64,000 bases of DNA from Pseudomonas sp. A34-9 (GCF_029543085.1 NZ_CP119967.1:1514501-1578500); one strand, 5' to 3'; shown: positions 16,527-25,234, numbered from the stretch's first letter. Notes: generated from the letters alone by a model not told the origin. Made by a program: numbers and translations.

Positions 16527-16643
16527 TCTTGATCTGGCTTTTGATCTTGCTTTGGCTATTGATTTTTTGCCCCTTCGGCAGGCCGAGCGGAGGTGTTCAT
16601 CCGGGGTTAGGCGCGCAGCGCCGTGCGGCGTAGCCGCATTCAT

Positions 16644-16832
16644 CGAGAGGAGGTGCAGCGAAGCAAACCGTAGGCGATGCCCCCGGATGGACACCGTAGC
16701 GAGGGAACACTGAGCCTCAGCGAAGTGCCGTACGCCGGGGCAAAGCCTTTTGGGTTACCTTTTCGGCGTTTGGAAAAGGTGACTCGCTGTAAGAGCGAAA
16801 CCGCCTGCGGCAACACCCGCAGCAACGGATAT
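16644..16832 (-). repeat. Right copy of the inverted 190-bp repeat
   Basis: Reverse-complement counterpart of 16004-16193, almost identical in length (189 versus 190 bp). The best conserved parts are the two outer ends and the block TTTTCGGCGTTTGGAAAAGG. Confidence 0.8.
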
Positions 16833-16851
16833 GCCCCCAATCCCCAAACAC

Positions 16852-16882
16852 AAAAAAAGGCGCGATCCTCTCGAATCGCGCC
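16852..16882 (-). terminator. Terminator of the Pit transporter gene
   Basis: Stem GGCGCGAT / ATCGCGCC with an 8-base loop; on the minus strand it is followed by seven T residues. It begins 21 bp past the pit stop codon. Confidence 0.92.
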
Positions 16883-16903
16883 TTTCTCATGTACCGCTAT
16901 CTA

Positions 16904-18379
16904 TCAGCTACCCAGCGCCTTCGACGCCAGCCAGAACAAACCAGCCGACAGCGCAACCGTCGCCGGCAAGGTCAATACCCAAGCCAACAGAATGGTCCGA
17001 ACCGTGCCACCCTGCAGTCCGCTCTTGTTGGCCACCATCGTACCAGCCACACCCGAAGACAAAACGTGAGTGGTCGACACCGGCAGGCTGAAAATGTTGG
17101 CCATGCCGATCAAACTGGCGGTGGTGATCTGCGCGGACATGCCCTGGGAATAGGTCATGCCTTGCTTGCCGATCTTCTCGCCAATGGTCAATACAACGCG
17201 TTTCCAGCCAACCATGGTGCCCAGGCCCAAGGCCAGTGCAACCGCCAGAATCACCCAGAACGGGGCGTATTCGGTGGTGGTGGTCAGGTCTTTGCGCAGC
17301 TTGTCGAGGTCAGCCTTTTCACGGGCTTCCAGGCCAGGCAGTTTGCCAACCTTCTTCGCGGTGTCGTCCAGGCAGAGCAGGTAACGACGCACTTCGATGC
17401 GGCTATCGGACGACAGCGAGTGGTAGTCCGCTACGCCTTTAAGCGTGTGCAACAGGGCGCTGATGGTCGGTTCGGTCTGCTGCGGGTTGCAGCGGAATTT
17501 TTCCGGCAGGTCGCCTTCCACGCTCTTGCCCAGGGCCAGGAATTCACCCAGCGAATCGGCGTTGCGCTGGTAGAACTGGCTCAGGTGCAGGGTCGCGTCG
17601 CGGGTGCGTTCGATCTGATAAGTGGTGCTGTTCAGGTCGAGAACGAACTGCGCAGGCACGATACCGATCAACACCAGCATGATCAGGCCGATGCCTTTCT
17701 GGCCATCGTTGGAGCCGTGCACGAAGCTCACGGCCATGGCCGAGATCACCAGGACCAGACGGTTCCAGAACGGTGGATGCTTCTTGTCGTCGATCTTGCG
17801 GCGCTGCTCCGGTGTCTTGTGCATCTTCGACAGCGGACGCCACCATTTCAGGCCGATCAGGATCAGCGCGGCGATCAGGAAGCCGGCCATTGGCGAGAAC
17901 ACCAGCGAGGCGCCGATGTCGATCGCTTTCTGCCAGTTCACGCCGTCGGCCAACGGAATGTCGTTGATCAGAGCGTTGGCCAGGCCGACACCGAGGATCG
18001 AGCCGATCAGGGTGTGCGAGCTGGAAGCCGGGATACCGAAGTACCAGGTGCCCAGGTTCCAGGCGATTGCCGCGGCGAGCAACGAGAACACCATCGCCAG
18101 GCCATGGCCGGTGTTCACATTGATCAGCAGTTCAACCGGGAGCAAATGGACAATGGCATACGCCACGCCAACGCCGCCCAGCAGCACGCCGAGGAAATTG
18201 AACACACCGGAAAAGAACACCGCCAGGTGGGGCGGCATGGCTTTGGTGTAGATAACAGTGGCTACCGCGTTAGCGGTGTCATGAAATCCATTGATGAACT
18301 CGAAGGCGAGGACAAACGTCAGGGCGAGCAAGAGGCTCACAAGCACCCAAGCATCCAGTCCGCTGAATAAATCGATCAT
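16904..18379 (-). CDS. pitA: Low-affinity inorganic phosphate transporter, Pit family
   Basis: A 491-residue inner-membrane protein (E. coli PitA has 499). The PHO-4 family signature GFHDTANAVATVIYT is at about 31-45, and the inverted second half carries VHGSNDGQKGIGLIML. GTWYFGIPASSSHTLIGS and SLPVSTTHVLSSGVAG are the two conserved Ser/Thr-His segments. Pit proteins take up metal-phosphate complexes with protons. A long hydrophilic central loop (about 215-380) separates the halves. Single gene with its own terminator; the choice between pitA and another pit paralogue is uncertain. Confidence 0.92.
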   Translation of the reverse strand: MIDLFSGLDAWVLVSLLLALTFVLAFEFINGFHDTANAVATVIYTKAMPPHLAVFFSGVFNFLGVLLGGVGVAYAIVHLLPVELLINVNTGHGLAMVFSLLAAAIAWNLGTWYFGIPASSSHTLIGSILGVGLANALINDIPLADGVNWQKAIDIGASLVFSPMAGFLIAALILIGLKWWRPLSKMHKTPEQRRKIDDKKHPPFWNRLVLVISAMAVSFVHGSNDGQKGIGLIMLVLIGIVPAQFVLDLNSTTYQIERTRDATLHLSQFYQRNADSLGEFLALGKSVEGDLPEKFRCNPQQTEPTISALLHTLKGVADYHSLSSDSRIEVRRYLLCLDDTAKKVGKLPGLEAREKADLDKLRKDLTTTTEYAPFWVILAVALALGLGTMVGWKRVVLTIGEKIGKQGMTYSQGMSAQITTASLIGMANIFSLPVSTTHVLSSGVAGTMVANKSGLQGGTVRTILLAWVLTLPATVALSAGLFWLASKALGS

Positions 18380-18753
18380 GAAGGTTTTCTGACCCGGTCG
18401 TAAGGGGGCGCGATTATGCCAGAAAAGACTGGAAATCGATCCCCTACCTGCTCATCGGTTACACACTTCTTCGAATTAATTTGTTGCAGCGCATGAAAAC
18501 CCAGCGCAGCGCAGGGTTTTTCAAGTCATTGATTTACTTGGTAAAAGGTTCATTTCGCAGGCGATTTCATCGTCGCGGAGAGGGCTCGAACGCTTGTCTG
18601 AAATATCTGTGAAACCTGTAGGACGCCCGTCCTCAGTCTGCCAGACCGGATGATGGCCGCTGCCCGCGGGTAGCGGGCGCGCAAGGCATCGTCGTTCCAC
18701 CGCGCTTGTAACCGGTGTGGACGTAAAACCTTCAACGATCCAAAAACCGTGGC
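18380..18753. other. Gap upstream of pit with a bidirectional hairpin
   Basis: 374 bp between pit and the next minus-strand gene. AAAACCC / GGGTTTT (18496-18520) with flanking A and T runs could end transcription from either side, most usefully that of the 18754-18954 gene. The remainder shows no gene I can support; a 78-codon minus-strand frame here has no ribosome-binding site or family resemblance. Confidence 0.5.
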
Positions 18754-18954
18754 TCAAGGCTCTTCGGCTTTGAGTTCCTTTTCGATCTTTTCGATTTCTT
18801 GCTTGAAGACCTGATCCTGAACGGTCGGGCGTTTACGCCACGCTTTGCGTTCCGGTTCGGGCTGAGCGGCGTAGGTGGTGACTTCCCCGCCGTAAACTTC
18901 CTTGTAACGTTGTTCCTGGCGCTCAAGTTCCGCGCGCAGTTCGTCTTTCGTCAC
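18754..18954 (-). CDS. Small charged hypothetical protein (66 aa)
   Basis: Starts at a GTG preceded by CAGGTAG with good spacing and encodes [20 protein letters not shown] followed by a Glu/Lys-rich C-terminus ([17 protein letters not shown]), probably one long helix or coiled coil. Starting at the upstream ATG (19032) would add 26 residues that look non-coding. Small proteins of this type are common in Pseudomonas and uncharacterised. Confidence 0.6.
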   Translation of the reverse strand: MTKDELRAELERQEQRYKEVYGGEVTTYAAQPEPERKAWRKRPTVQDQVFKQEIEKIEKELKAEEP

Positions 18955-19606
18955 AGTGCTACCTGTATGAGTTGAGTTAAGTGTCTGGTGAAACGCACTG
19001 CAACGAATCGATTGAACGAAGCCACCGAGCATCCAGCACCCGGACAGGCATTGGTGTAATCGGTGGGGCGATCAAGACTTCCGTGTTACAGGCGGCTACG
19101 GCACCAGATAAAAACTGACGCAGCATCAGTTTCCTGTTTCGGCGAGCGCAGGCATTGCATGAGTGATGCGCGTCAGGCGCTGGCCGGGCTGTTGGCGATG
19201 GACATCGCCGCAGCGGGTGACGACCTCGACGTGCAAAAACGAGGTGCCACTGAGGTGCATTATAGCGGTCGATTCAGGAATGACTATCTTTGCCAAGTTA
19301 AAAACGGTTCTGGATGTGTGATTGTTTTATGACTCGCAACTTTTGTCGCTAGTTGAAGTGCGTGGTGGCCGTTATTGGCCGAGCGATCGGTTTCTGGCGC
19401 CATTTAGTCGAACAACTAAGGCGGTGATTCGGATAACCAGAGAAGTTGAGTAAACCCAGTAAAGGGCTTGAGACGAGAGCAACAGTTGGTTGCGATTATC
19501 GGTCGGCGGTTCGATAATCGCCCAATCTTGCAGGTCCGACGCTTGTGCATTTGTCGGCGAGCCGCTTGTATAGCCCATTGATCCGTGCCGGATAAAAGGA
19601 CAAGAA
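18955..19606. other. Gene-free region upstream of pcaR
   Basis: 652 bp. It holds the promoter of the small charged protein at its left end and the pcaR control region at its right end (PcaR-type boxes 19491-19523). A frame beginning with the ATG at 19158 (MSDARQALAGLLAMDIAAAG) has no clear ribosome-binding site and ends in low-GC sequence; I do not call it a gene. The 19240-19480 section is noticeably AT-richer than its surroundings. Confidence 0.5.
19491..19523. promoter_or_regulatory. PcaR-type box pair upstream of pcaR
   Basis: GTTCGATAATCGCCC (19509-19523) matches the remembered PcaR box GTTCGATAATCGCAC at 14 of 15 bases. An inverted partner TGCGATTATCG lies at 19491-19501. The pair is 84-116 bp upstream of the pcaR ATG, consistent with autoregulation. 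Confidence 0.7.
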
Positions 19607-20449
19607 ATGAACGATCAAATGCGCAACTCTTTCACCTCCGTGGCGCCGCCGATCGTCGCCTCGCCGGCCAAACGCATCCAGGCGCTGACCGGTGATCCGG
19701 ACTTCATGACCTCGCTGGCCCGTGGTCTGGCGGTGGTGCAGGCGTTTCAGGAGCGCAAGCGTCATCTGACCATCGCGCAGATCAGCCACCGTACGGAAAT
19801 TCCTCGCGCCGCCGTGCGCCGTTGTCTGCATACCTTGATCAAACTCGGCTACGCCACCACCGACGGGCGCACCTATTCGTTGCTGCCCAAAGTGCTGACC
19901 CTCGGTCACGCGTATCTGTCGTCGACGCCGTTGGCGGTGTCCGCCCAGCCCTACCTCGACCGCATGAGCGAGCAGCTGCACGAAGCCTGCAACATGGCCA
20001 CGCTCGAAGGCGATGACATTCTCTACATCGCGCGCTCGGCGACCACCCAGCGGCTGATATCGGTGGACTTGTCGGTGGGCGGTCGGTTGCCGGCGTACTG
20101 CACATCGATGGGCCGGATTCTGCTGGCAGCACTCGACGATACGTCATTGCGTGAATACCTCGACCACGCCGAACTGGTCGCCAAGACCAGCCGCACGATC
20201 CATACACCTGATGCGTTGCTCGAATGCCTGCAGGAAGTGCGGCAGCAGGGCTGGTGCATTGTCGATCAGGAATTGGAACAGGGCCTGCGTTCGATTGCCG
20301 TGCCGGTCTACGACGCTTCCGGCCAGGTTGTCGCGGCGCTCAACGTCAGCACCCACGCCGGTCGCGTCAGCCGTACCGAGCTTGAGCAACGCTTCCTGCC
20401 GGGGCTGCTCAGCGCCAGCCGCGACCTCAGTGCGCAATTGTTCGCCTGA
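19607..20449 (+). CDS. pcaR: IclR-family regulator of the beta-ketoadipate pathway, PcaR
   Basis: A 280-residue regulator. The N-terminal winged helix lies at about 35-95 (SLARGLAVVQAFQERKRHLTIAQISHRTEIPRAAVRRCLHTL). The IclR effector domain includes DRMSEQLHEACNMATLEGDDILYIAR and GRLPAYCTSMGRILLAAL. It heads the complete pca cluster, as in Pseudomonas putida, where PcaR with beta-ketoadipate activates pcaIJ and other pca genes and represses itself. An AGGACAAGAA ribosome-binding region precedes the ATG. Confidence 0.95.
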   Translation: MNDQMRNSFTSVAPPIVASPAKRIQALTGDPDFMTSLARGLAVVQAFQERKRHLTIAQISHRTEIPRAAVRRCLHTLIKLGYATTDGRTYSLLPKVLTLGHAYLSSTPLAVSAQPYLDRMSEQLHEACNMATLEGDDILYIARSATTQRLISVDLSVGGRLPAYCTSMGRILLAALDDTSLREYLDHAELVAKTSRTIHTPDALLECLQEVRQQGWCIVDQELEQGLRSIAVPVYDASGQVVAALNVSTHAGRVSRTELEQRFLPGLLSASRDLSAQLFA

Positions 20450-20456
20450 TGAAGCT

Positions 20457-20490
20457 GTTCGATAAACGCACAGTGTTGCGTTTATCGAAT
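20457..20490. promoter_or_regulatory. PcaR-type inverted box pair upstream of pcaK
   Basis: GTTCGATAAACGCAC (20457-20471) and the inverted TTGCGTTTATCGAAT (20476-20490) form a nearly perfect dyad with a 4-bp gap. It starts 7 bp past the pcaR stop and is about 255 bp before the pcaK ATG, so pcaK probably has its own PcaR-controlled promoter. Confidence 0.7.
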
Positions 20491-20600
20491 TGACGCTAAA
20501 ACCCCCGGATCATTAATGTCGCGGCAGCGTCATCCGGCGCTGATGTGAATGAGCCCGCCGGACTGCCGACTCCCATAATAAAGACAAGAGGCAACTCACC

Positions 20601-20663
20601 ATGCGCATGCTCCCCGACTGTCTCCGCCCAATACCCTGTTGCCGGGTTCACCGCAACGCCTGA
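20601..20663 (+). CDS. Candidate 20-residue leader peptide upstream of pcaK
   Basis: ATG-initiated frame (MRMLPDCLRPIPCCRVHRNA) with AAGAGGCA at suitable distance, ending 80 bp before pcaK. It has three Cys and four Arg in 20 residues. It could be a translated leader, a remnant of an earlier gene start, or chance; the good ribosome-binding site is the only support. Confidence 0.3.
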   Translation: MRMLPDCLRPIPCCRVHRNA

Positions 20664-20733
20664 TCCAGACCTTCTATTCTTGTGACCGAGCCGCTCTCTG
20701 GCCGGCCGCCGTTCGACTGCGTTTTTTGCGTGG

Positions 20734-20744
20734 AATAAAAATAA
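20734..20744 (+). promoter_or_regulatory. Crc/Hfq CA motif at the pcaK start
   Basis: AATAAAAATAA contains two overlapping AANAANAA matches and runs into the pcaK ATG. Hfq with Crc binds such A-rich motifs to block translation when preferred carbon sources are present. Confidence 0.6.
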
Positions 20745-22090
20745 TGAACCAGCCTCAGTCCGCTGTGGGTAACTGCCTCGACGTGCAGACCTTCATCAAT
20801 GCCCAACCGATCTCGCGCTATCAGTGGCGCGTGGTGATTCTGTGTTTCCTGATTGTCTTCCTCGATGGCCTCGACACCGCCGCGATGGGTTTTATTGCCC
20901 CGGCGTTGTCGCAGGACTGGGGCATCGACCGCGCCAGCCTTGGCCCGGTGATGAGCGCGGCGTTGATCGGCATGGTCTTCGGTGCACTCGGTTCCGGCCC
21001 GTTGGCTGACCGCTTCGGGCGAAAAGTCGTACTGGTGGGCGCTGTGGTTCTGTTCGGTGCCTTCAGCCTGGCGTCGGCGTACAGCAGCAACGTTGAGCAA
21101 TTGCTGGTGCTGCGTTTCCTGACGGGCCTGGGTCTTGGCGCCGGGATGCCGAACGCCACCACGTTGCTCTCGGAATACACCCCGGAGCGCAAGAAATCGC
21201 TGCTGGTGACCAGCATGTTCTGCGGTTTCAACCTCGGTATGGCCGGTGGCGGCTTTATTTCCGCCAAGCTGATTCCGGCATTCGGCTGGCACAGCCTGCT
21301 GCTGATCGGCGGGATCTTGCCCCTGATCCTCGCTGTGGTGCTGCTGTTCTGGCTGCCGGAATCGGCGCGTTACCTTGTAGTCCGTAACCGTGGCACCGAC
21401 AAAATCCGCAAGACTCTGGCGCCGATTGATCCGGTCACTGTGGCTCAGGCTTCCATCTTCAGCGTGCCGGAACAAAAAACCGTCAAGGCGCGCAATGTGT
21501 TCGCGGTGATCTTCTCCGGCACTTACAGCACCGGCACCTTGCTGCTGTGGCTGACCTACTTCATGGGCCTGGTGATCGTTTACCTGCTGACCAGTTGGCT
21601 GCCGACGCTGATGCGAGACAGCGGCGCGAGCATGGAACAGGCCGCGTTCATCGGTGCGTTGTTCCAGTTTGGCGGTGTATTGAGCGCGGTCGCTGTGGGA
21701 TGGGCGATGGACCGCTTCAATCCGCACAAGGTCATCGGCACGTTCTATCTGCTGGCCGGGGTGTTTGCCTACGCGGTGGGGCAGAGCCTGGGCAACATCA
21801 CCTTGCTGGCGACCCTGGTATTGGTGGCCGGGATGTGTGTGAACGGTGCGCAATCGGCGATGCCGTCACTGGCGGCGCGGTTTTATCCGACCCAAGGGCG
21901 GGCGACCGGGGTGTCGTGGATGCTGGGGATTGGCCGCTTTGGCGCGATTCTCGGGGCGTGGATGGGCGCGACGTTACTGGGGCTGGGCTGGAATTTCGAA
22001 CAGGTGTTGACGGCGTTGGTGATTCCGGCGGCGTTGGCCACTACGGCGGTGGTGATCAAAGGCATGGTCAGTCATGCGGATGCGACCTGA
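20744..22090 (+). CDS. pcaK: 4-hydroxybenzoate/protocatechuate MFS transporter PcaK
   Basis: Read from the ATG at 20744 the protein has 448 residues, the length I recall for Pseudomonas putida PcaK. It has 12 predicted membrane helices; FLDGLDTAAMGFIAPAL in helix 1 carries the Asp residues needed for transport and chemotaxis in this aromatic-acid/H+ symporter family. GPLADRFGRKVVL is the loop 2-3 motif. An in-frame upstream start (20639) would add 35 unlikely residues. PcaK imports the substrate for the pca enzymes encoded downstream. Confidence 0.94.
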   Translation: MNQPQSAVGNCLDVQTFINAQPISRYQWRVVILCFLIVFLDGLDTAAMGFIAPALSQDWGIDRASLGPVMSAALIGMVFGALGSGPLADRFGRKVVLVGAVVLFGAFSLASAYSSNVEQLLVLRFLTGLGLGAGMPNATTLLSEYTPERKKSLLVTSMFCGFNLGMAGGGFISAKLIPAFGWHSLLLIGGILPLILAVVLLFWLPESARYLVVRNRGTDKIRKTLAPIDPVTVAQASIFSVPEQKTVKARNVFAVIFSGTYSTGTLLLWLTYFMGLVIVYLLTSWLPTLMRDSGASMEQAAFIGALFQFGGVLSAVAVGWAMDRFNPHKVIGTFYLLAGVFAYAVGQSLGNITLLATLVLVAGMCVNGAQSAMPSLAARFYPTQGRATGVSWMLGIGRFGAILGAWMGATLLGLGWNFEQVLTALVIPAALATTAVVIKGMVSHADAT

Positions 22091-22102
22091 ATTTCAGCGC
22101 CT

Positions 22103-22208
22103 GATCGTTCCCACGCTCTGCGTGGGAATGCCTCAATAGACGCTCTGCGTCTGCTTTTGGACGCGGAGCGTCCCGGGCTGCATTCCCACGCGGAGCGTGG
22201 GAACGATC
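22103..22208. repeat. Palindromic repeat with GATCGTTCCCACGC ends
   Basis: A 106-bp imperfect palindrome, same family as 9081-9193, placed 12 bp after pcaK and just upstream of the pcaI control region. It may act as a transcriptional barrier between pcaK and pcaI. Confidence 0.85.
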
Positions 22209-22239
22209 AAAATACGAAACGATAGGTTGATAACAATCT

Positions 22240-22274
22240 GTTCGATAAACGAACACTCAGTCGATTATCGGATT
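22240..22274. promoter_or_regulatory. PcaR-type box pair upstream of pcaI
   Basis: GTTCGATAAACGAAC (22240-22254) is followed by an inverted partner TCGATTATCGGAT (22261-22273). It sits 100-134 bp before the pcaI ATG. In Pseudomonas putida PcaR binds across the pcaI promoter elements, so this is the expected activation site. Confidence 0.75.
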
Positions 22275-22373
22275 GTTTGGTGATTTTCCCAGGCTTAATC
22301 TTCAGTGACTCCGGCGCTGAACCTCGCGCCTTTTTATTACTGGCGATTCATTACAAAAACAGGAGCCCGCTCC

Positions 22374-23231
22374 ATGGCTGAGATCCTTTCGCTGCACGAC
22401 GCGGTGAAGCAATTCGTCAACGACGGCGACACCGTCGCACTTGAAGGCTTCACTCACCTGATCCCTACGGCTGCGGGTCATGAAATCATTCGTCAGGGCA
22501 AGAAAGATCTGACGCTGGTGCGGATGACGCCTGACCTGATCTACGATCAACTGATCGGCGCCGGTTGCGCACGCAAACTGATTTTCTCTTGGGGCGGCAA
22601 CCCTGGCGTGGGTTCGCTGCACCGTCTGCGTGATGCGGTCGAGAAGCAATGGCCACAGCCGCTGGAAATCGAAGAGCACAGCCACGCCGACCTGGCCAAT
22701 GCCTACGTTGCCGGCGCTTCTGGCCTACCGTTCGCAGTGCTGCGAGCCTACGCCGGTTCCGACCTGCCGAAGGTCAACCCGCTGATCAAAACCGTGACCT
22801 GCCCGTTCACCGGTGAAGTGCTGGCGGCGGTGCCGTCGGTGCGTCCGGACGTGACCGTGATCCACGCCCAGAAAGCCGATCGCCAGGGCAACGTGCTGCT
22901 GTGGGGCATTCTTGGTGTGCAGAAAGAGGCCGCACTGGCCGCCAAGCGCTGCATCGTCACTGTTGAAGAAATCGTCGATGACCTCAACGCGCCGATGAAT
23001 TCTTGCGTATTGCCCACCTGGGCCTTGAGCGCGGTCTGCCATGTTCCCGGCGGCGCACATCCTTCCTACGCCCACGGTTACAACGAGCGCGACAATCGTT
23101 TCTATCAGGCGTGGGATCCGATCGCCCGTGACCGTGAGACGTTTACCGCGTGGATCAACGAATACATCCATGGCTGCGCTGACTTCAGCGCGTTCCAGGC
23201 CAAGTTGGCCGCAGCTTCGGAGGCCAAGTAA
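22374..23231 (+). CDS. pcaI: 3-oxoadipate CoA-transferase subunit A
   Basis: 285 residues from the ATG at 22374, which has an AGGAG ribosome-binding site; an upstream in-frame start is less likely. GDTVALEGFTHLIPTAAGHEIIRQ and GGNPGVGSLHRLRDAVE are type I CoA-transferase alpha-subunit features. With PcaJ it moves CoA from succinyl-CoA to 3-oxoadipate in the cytosol. It is somewhat longer than the 231-residue Pseudomonas putida PcaI and closer to the CatI/GctA-type alpha subunits (about 280), so the catechol-branch name catI is an alternative. The stop TAA overlaps the pcaJ ATG by one base. Confidence 0.9.
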   Translation: MAEILSLHDAVKQFVNDGDTVALEGFTHLIPTAAGHEIIRQGKKDLTLVRMTPDLIYDQLIGAGCARKLIFSWGGNPGVGSLHRLRDAVEKQWPQPLEIEEHSHADLANAYVAGASGLPFAVLRAYAGSDLPKVNPLIKTVTCPFTGEVLAAVPSVRPDVTVIHAQKADRQGNVLLWGILGVQKEAALAAKRCIVTVEEIVDDLNAPMNSCVLPTWALSAVCHVPGGAHPSYAHGYNERDNRFYQAWDPIARDRETFTAWINEYIHGCADFSAFQAKLAAASEAK

Positions 23232-24010
23232 TGACTTACACCACCAATGAAATGATGACCGTCGCCGCAGCCCGTCGCCTGAAGAACGGCTCGGTGTGCT
23301 TCGTCGGCATCGGCCTGCCGTCGAAAGCCGCCAACCTGGCACGCCTGACCTCGTCGCCCGATGTGGTACTGATCTACGAGTCCGGTCCGATTGGCGCCAA
23401 ACCAAGCGTATTGCCGCTGTCGATCGGTGATGGCGAGTTGGCGGAAACCGCCGACACCGTCGTACCGACCGGTGAGATTTTTCGCTACTGGTTGCAGGGT
23501 GGGCGCATCGACGTCGGTTTTCTTGGAGCCGCGCAGGTCGACCGTTTCGGCAACATCAACACTACCGTGGTCGGAGATTACTTCTCGCCGAAAGTGCGCC
23601 TGCCGGGTGCCGGTGGCGCGCCGGAAATTGCCGGTTCGGCAAAAAGTGTGTTGATCATCCTTAAACAGTCGGCACGCTCGTTTGTCGACAAGCTCGATTT
23701 CATCACCTCGGTCGGTCACGGCGAGGGCGGCGATTCGCGTAAACGTCTGGGCCTGCCGGGCGCCGGGCCGGTCGGCATCATCACCGACCTGTGCATCATG
23801 GAGCCGGAGGAGGGCACCCACGAGTTCGTGGTCACCGCATTGCATCCGGGCGTGACCCGCGAGCAAGTGGTCGCGGCGACCGGTTGGGCGATTCGTTTTG
23901 CTGACAACGTCGACACCACCGCTGAACCGACCGACGTCGAACTGACGGCGCTGCGCGATCTCGAAGCGCGTACCGCCGCCGCCCACGGTCAGGCACCGGG
24001 AGAAGCATGA
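23231..24010 (+). CDS. pcaJ: 3-oxoadipate CoA-transferase subunit B
   Basis: 259 residues, beginning MTYTTNEMMTVAAARRLKNG. GSVCFVGIGLPSKAANLARLT and YESGPIGAKPSVLPLSIGD are beta-subunit signatures, the latter with the conserved active-site region Glu. LGAAQVDRFGNINTT is also typical. Like its partner it resembles the GctB/CatJ size class. Start and stop overlap both neighbours (TAATG with pcaI, ATGA with pcaF), so the three proteins are translationally coupled. Confidence 0.9.
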   Translation: MTYTTNEMMTVAAARRLKNGSVCFVGIGLPSKAANLARLTSSPDVVLIYESGPIGAKPSVLPLSIGDGELAETADTVVPTGEIFRYWLQGGRIDVGFLGAAQVDRFGNINTTVVGDYFSPKVRLPGAGGAPEIAGSAKSVLIILKQSARSFVDKLDFITSVGHGEGGDSRKRLGLPGAGPVGIITDLCIMEPEEGTHEFVVTALHPGVTREQVVAATGWAIRFADNVDTTAEPTDVELTALRDLEARTAAAHGQAPGEA

Positions 24011-25212
24011 TGCGCGATGTTTATATCTGCGACGCGATTCGCACCCCGATCGGCCGTTTCGGCGGCGGTTTGTCTGCCGTTCGCGCCGACGACTTGGCCG
24101 CGGTGCCGATCAAGGCCCTGATGGAGCGCAATCCATCGGTGGACTGGAGCGCCATCGACGAAGTATTTCTCGGCTGCGCCAATCAGGCCGGTGAAGACAA
24201 CCGTAACGTCGCGCGCATGGCGCTGCTGCTGGCCGGCCTGCCGGACAGCGTGCCGGGTGTGACCCTCAATCGTCTTTGCGCTTCGGGCATGGACGCGATC
24301 GGCACGGCATTCCGCGCGATTGCCAGCGGCGAGATGGAGCTGGCGATTGCCGGTGGCGTCGAGTCGATGTCCCGTGCGCCGTTCGTGATGGGCAAGGCTG
24401 ACGCAGCGTTTTCGCGCAACATGAAACTGGAAGACACCACCATCGGCTGGCGTTTCATCAACCCGTTGATGAAGGCGCAGTATGGCGTCGACGCGATGCC
24501 GCAGACCGCCGACAACGTCGCCGACGACTATAAAGTGTCGCGCGCCGATCAAGACGCTTTCGCCCTGCGCAGTCAGCAACGTACCGCCGCCGCGCAGGCT
24601 GCCGGCTACTTCGCTGAAGAAATCGTCGAAGTGCGGATTGCCCACAAGAAGGGCGAAACCGTGGTCAGCCAGGATGAACACCCGCGCGCCGACACCACCC
24701 TCGAAGCGCTGACCAAGCTGAAACCGGTCAACGGCCCAGACAAAACCGTCACCGCCGGCAATGCCTCCGGCGTCAACGACGGTGCCGCCGCACTGATTCT
24801 CGCGTCCGCCGAAGCGGTGAAAAAACATGGCCTGACCGCCCGCGCCAAAGTGCTCGGCATGGCCAGCGCCGGTGTGGCGCCGCGAGTGATGGGCATCGGC
24901 CCGGTGCCGGCGGTGCGTAAATTGATCGAGCGCCTGGGCGTTGCGGTCAGCGATTTTGATGTGATCGAACTCAACGAAGCATTTGCCAGCCAAGGTTTGG
25001 CGGTGCTGCGTGAACTGGGTCTGGCCGATGACGCCGCGCAGGTCAACCCGAACGGCGGCGCCATTGCCTTGGGCCACCCGTTGGGCATGAGCGGTGCACG
25101 TCTGGTGCTGACCGCGCTGCATCAGTTGGAAAAGACTGGCGGCAAGAAAGGTCTGGCGACCATGTGCGTCGGTGTCGGCCAAGGTCTGGCCTTGGCCATC
25201 GAACGCGTCTGA
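24007..25212 (+). CDS. pcaF: 3-oxoadipyl-CoA thiolase
   Basis: 401 residues with all thiolase landmarks: the acyl-accepting Cys in LNRLCASGMDAIGTA (about residue 91), the GGVESMSRAPFVM loop, the catalytic His in GGAIALGHPLGMSGAR and the second Cys in MCVGVGQGLAL. It cleaves 3-oxoadipyl-CoA to succinyl-CoA and acetyl-CoA, the last pathway step. Two consecutive ATG codons are available at 24007 and 24010. Confidence 0.96.
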   Translation: MMRDVYICDAIRTPIGRFGGGLSAVRADDLAAVPIKALMERNPSVDWSAIDEVFLGCANQAGEDNRNVARMALLLAGLPDSVPGVTLNRLCASGMDAIGTAFRAIASGEMELAIAGGVESMSRAPFVMGKADAAFSRNMKLEDTTIGWRFINPLMKAQYGVDAMPQTADNVADDYKVSRADQDAFALRSQQRTAAAQAAGYFAEEIVEVRIAHKKGETVVSQDEHPRADTTLEALTKLKPVNGPDKTVTAGNASGVNDGAAALILASAEAVKKHGLTARAKVLGMASAGVAPRVMGIGPVPAVRKLIERLGVAVSDFDVIELNEAFASQGLAVLRELGLADDAAQVNPNGGAIALGHPLGMSGARLVLTALHQLEKTGGKKGLATMCVGVGQGLALAIERV

Positions 25213-25226
25213 CGCAAGCCGTGACG

Positions 25227-25234
25227 AAAAAGAA
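25227..25234 (+). promoter_or_regulatory. Crc/Hfq CA motif upstream of pcaH
   Basis: AAAAAGAA fits AANAANAA and lies immediately before the pcaH Shine-Dalgarno (AGAGGAAA), 15 bases before the ATG. Confidence 0.55.

Larger units (their letters stand above)
15957..16851. other. Gene-free repeat patch
   Basis: About 900 bp without a credible gene. It consists of two inverted 190-bp repeats (16004-16193 and 16644-16832) flanking about 450 bp that contains a MITE-like element (16361-16526). Open frames here are short, lack ribosome-binding sites and run through the repeats. Confidence 0.7.

Noticed and set aside
18521..18757. A 78-codon minus-strand frame between the small charged gene and pit
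   Set aside because: No ribosome-binding site, no family resemblance, and it overlaps the stop of the preceding gene.
19158..19332. A 57-codon frame upstream of pcaR
   Set aside because: No convincing Shine-Dalgarno and the composition changes midway; left as intergenic.
20648..21853. A 401-codon minus-strand frame
   Set aside because: Antisense to pcaK; His/Gln/Arg-rich translation typical of GC-skew artefacts.
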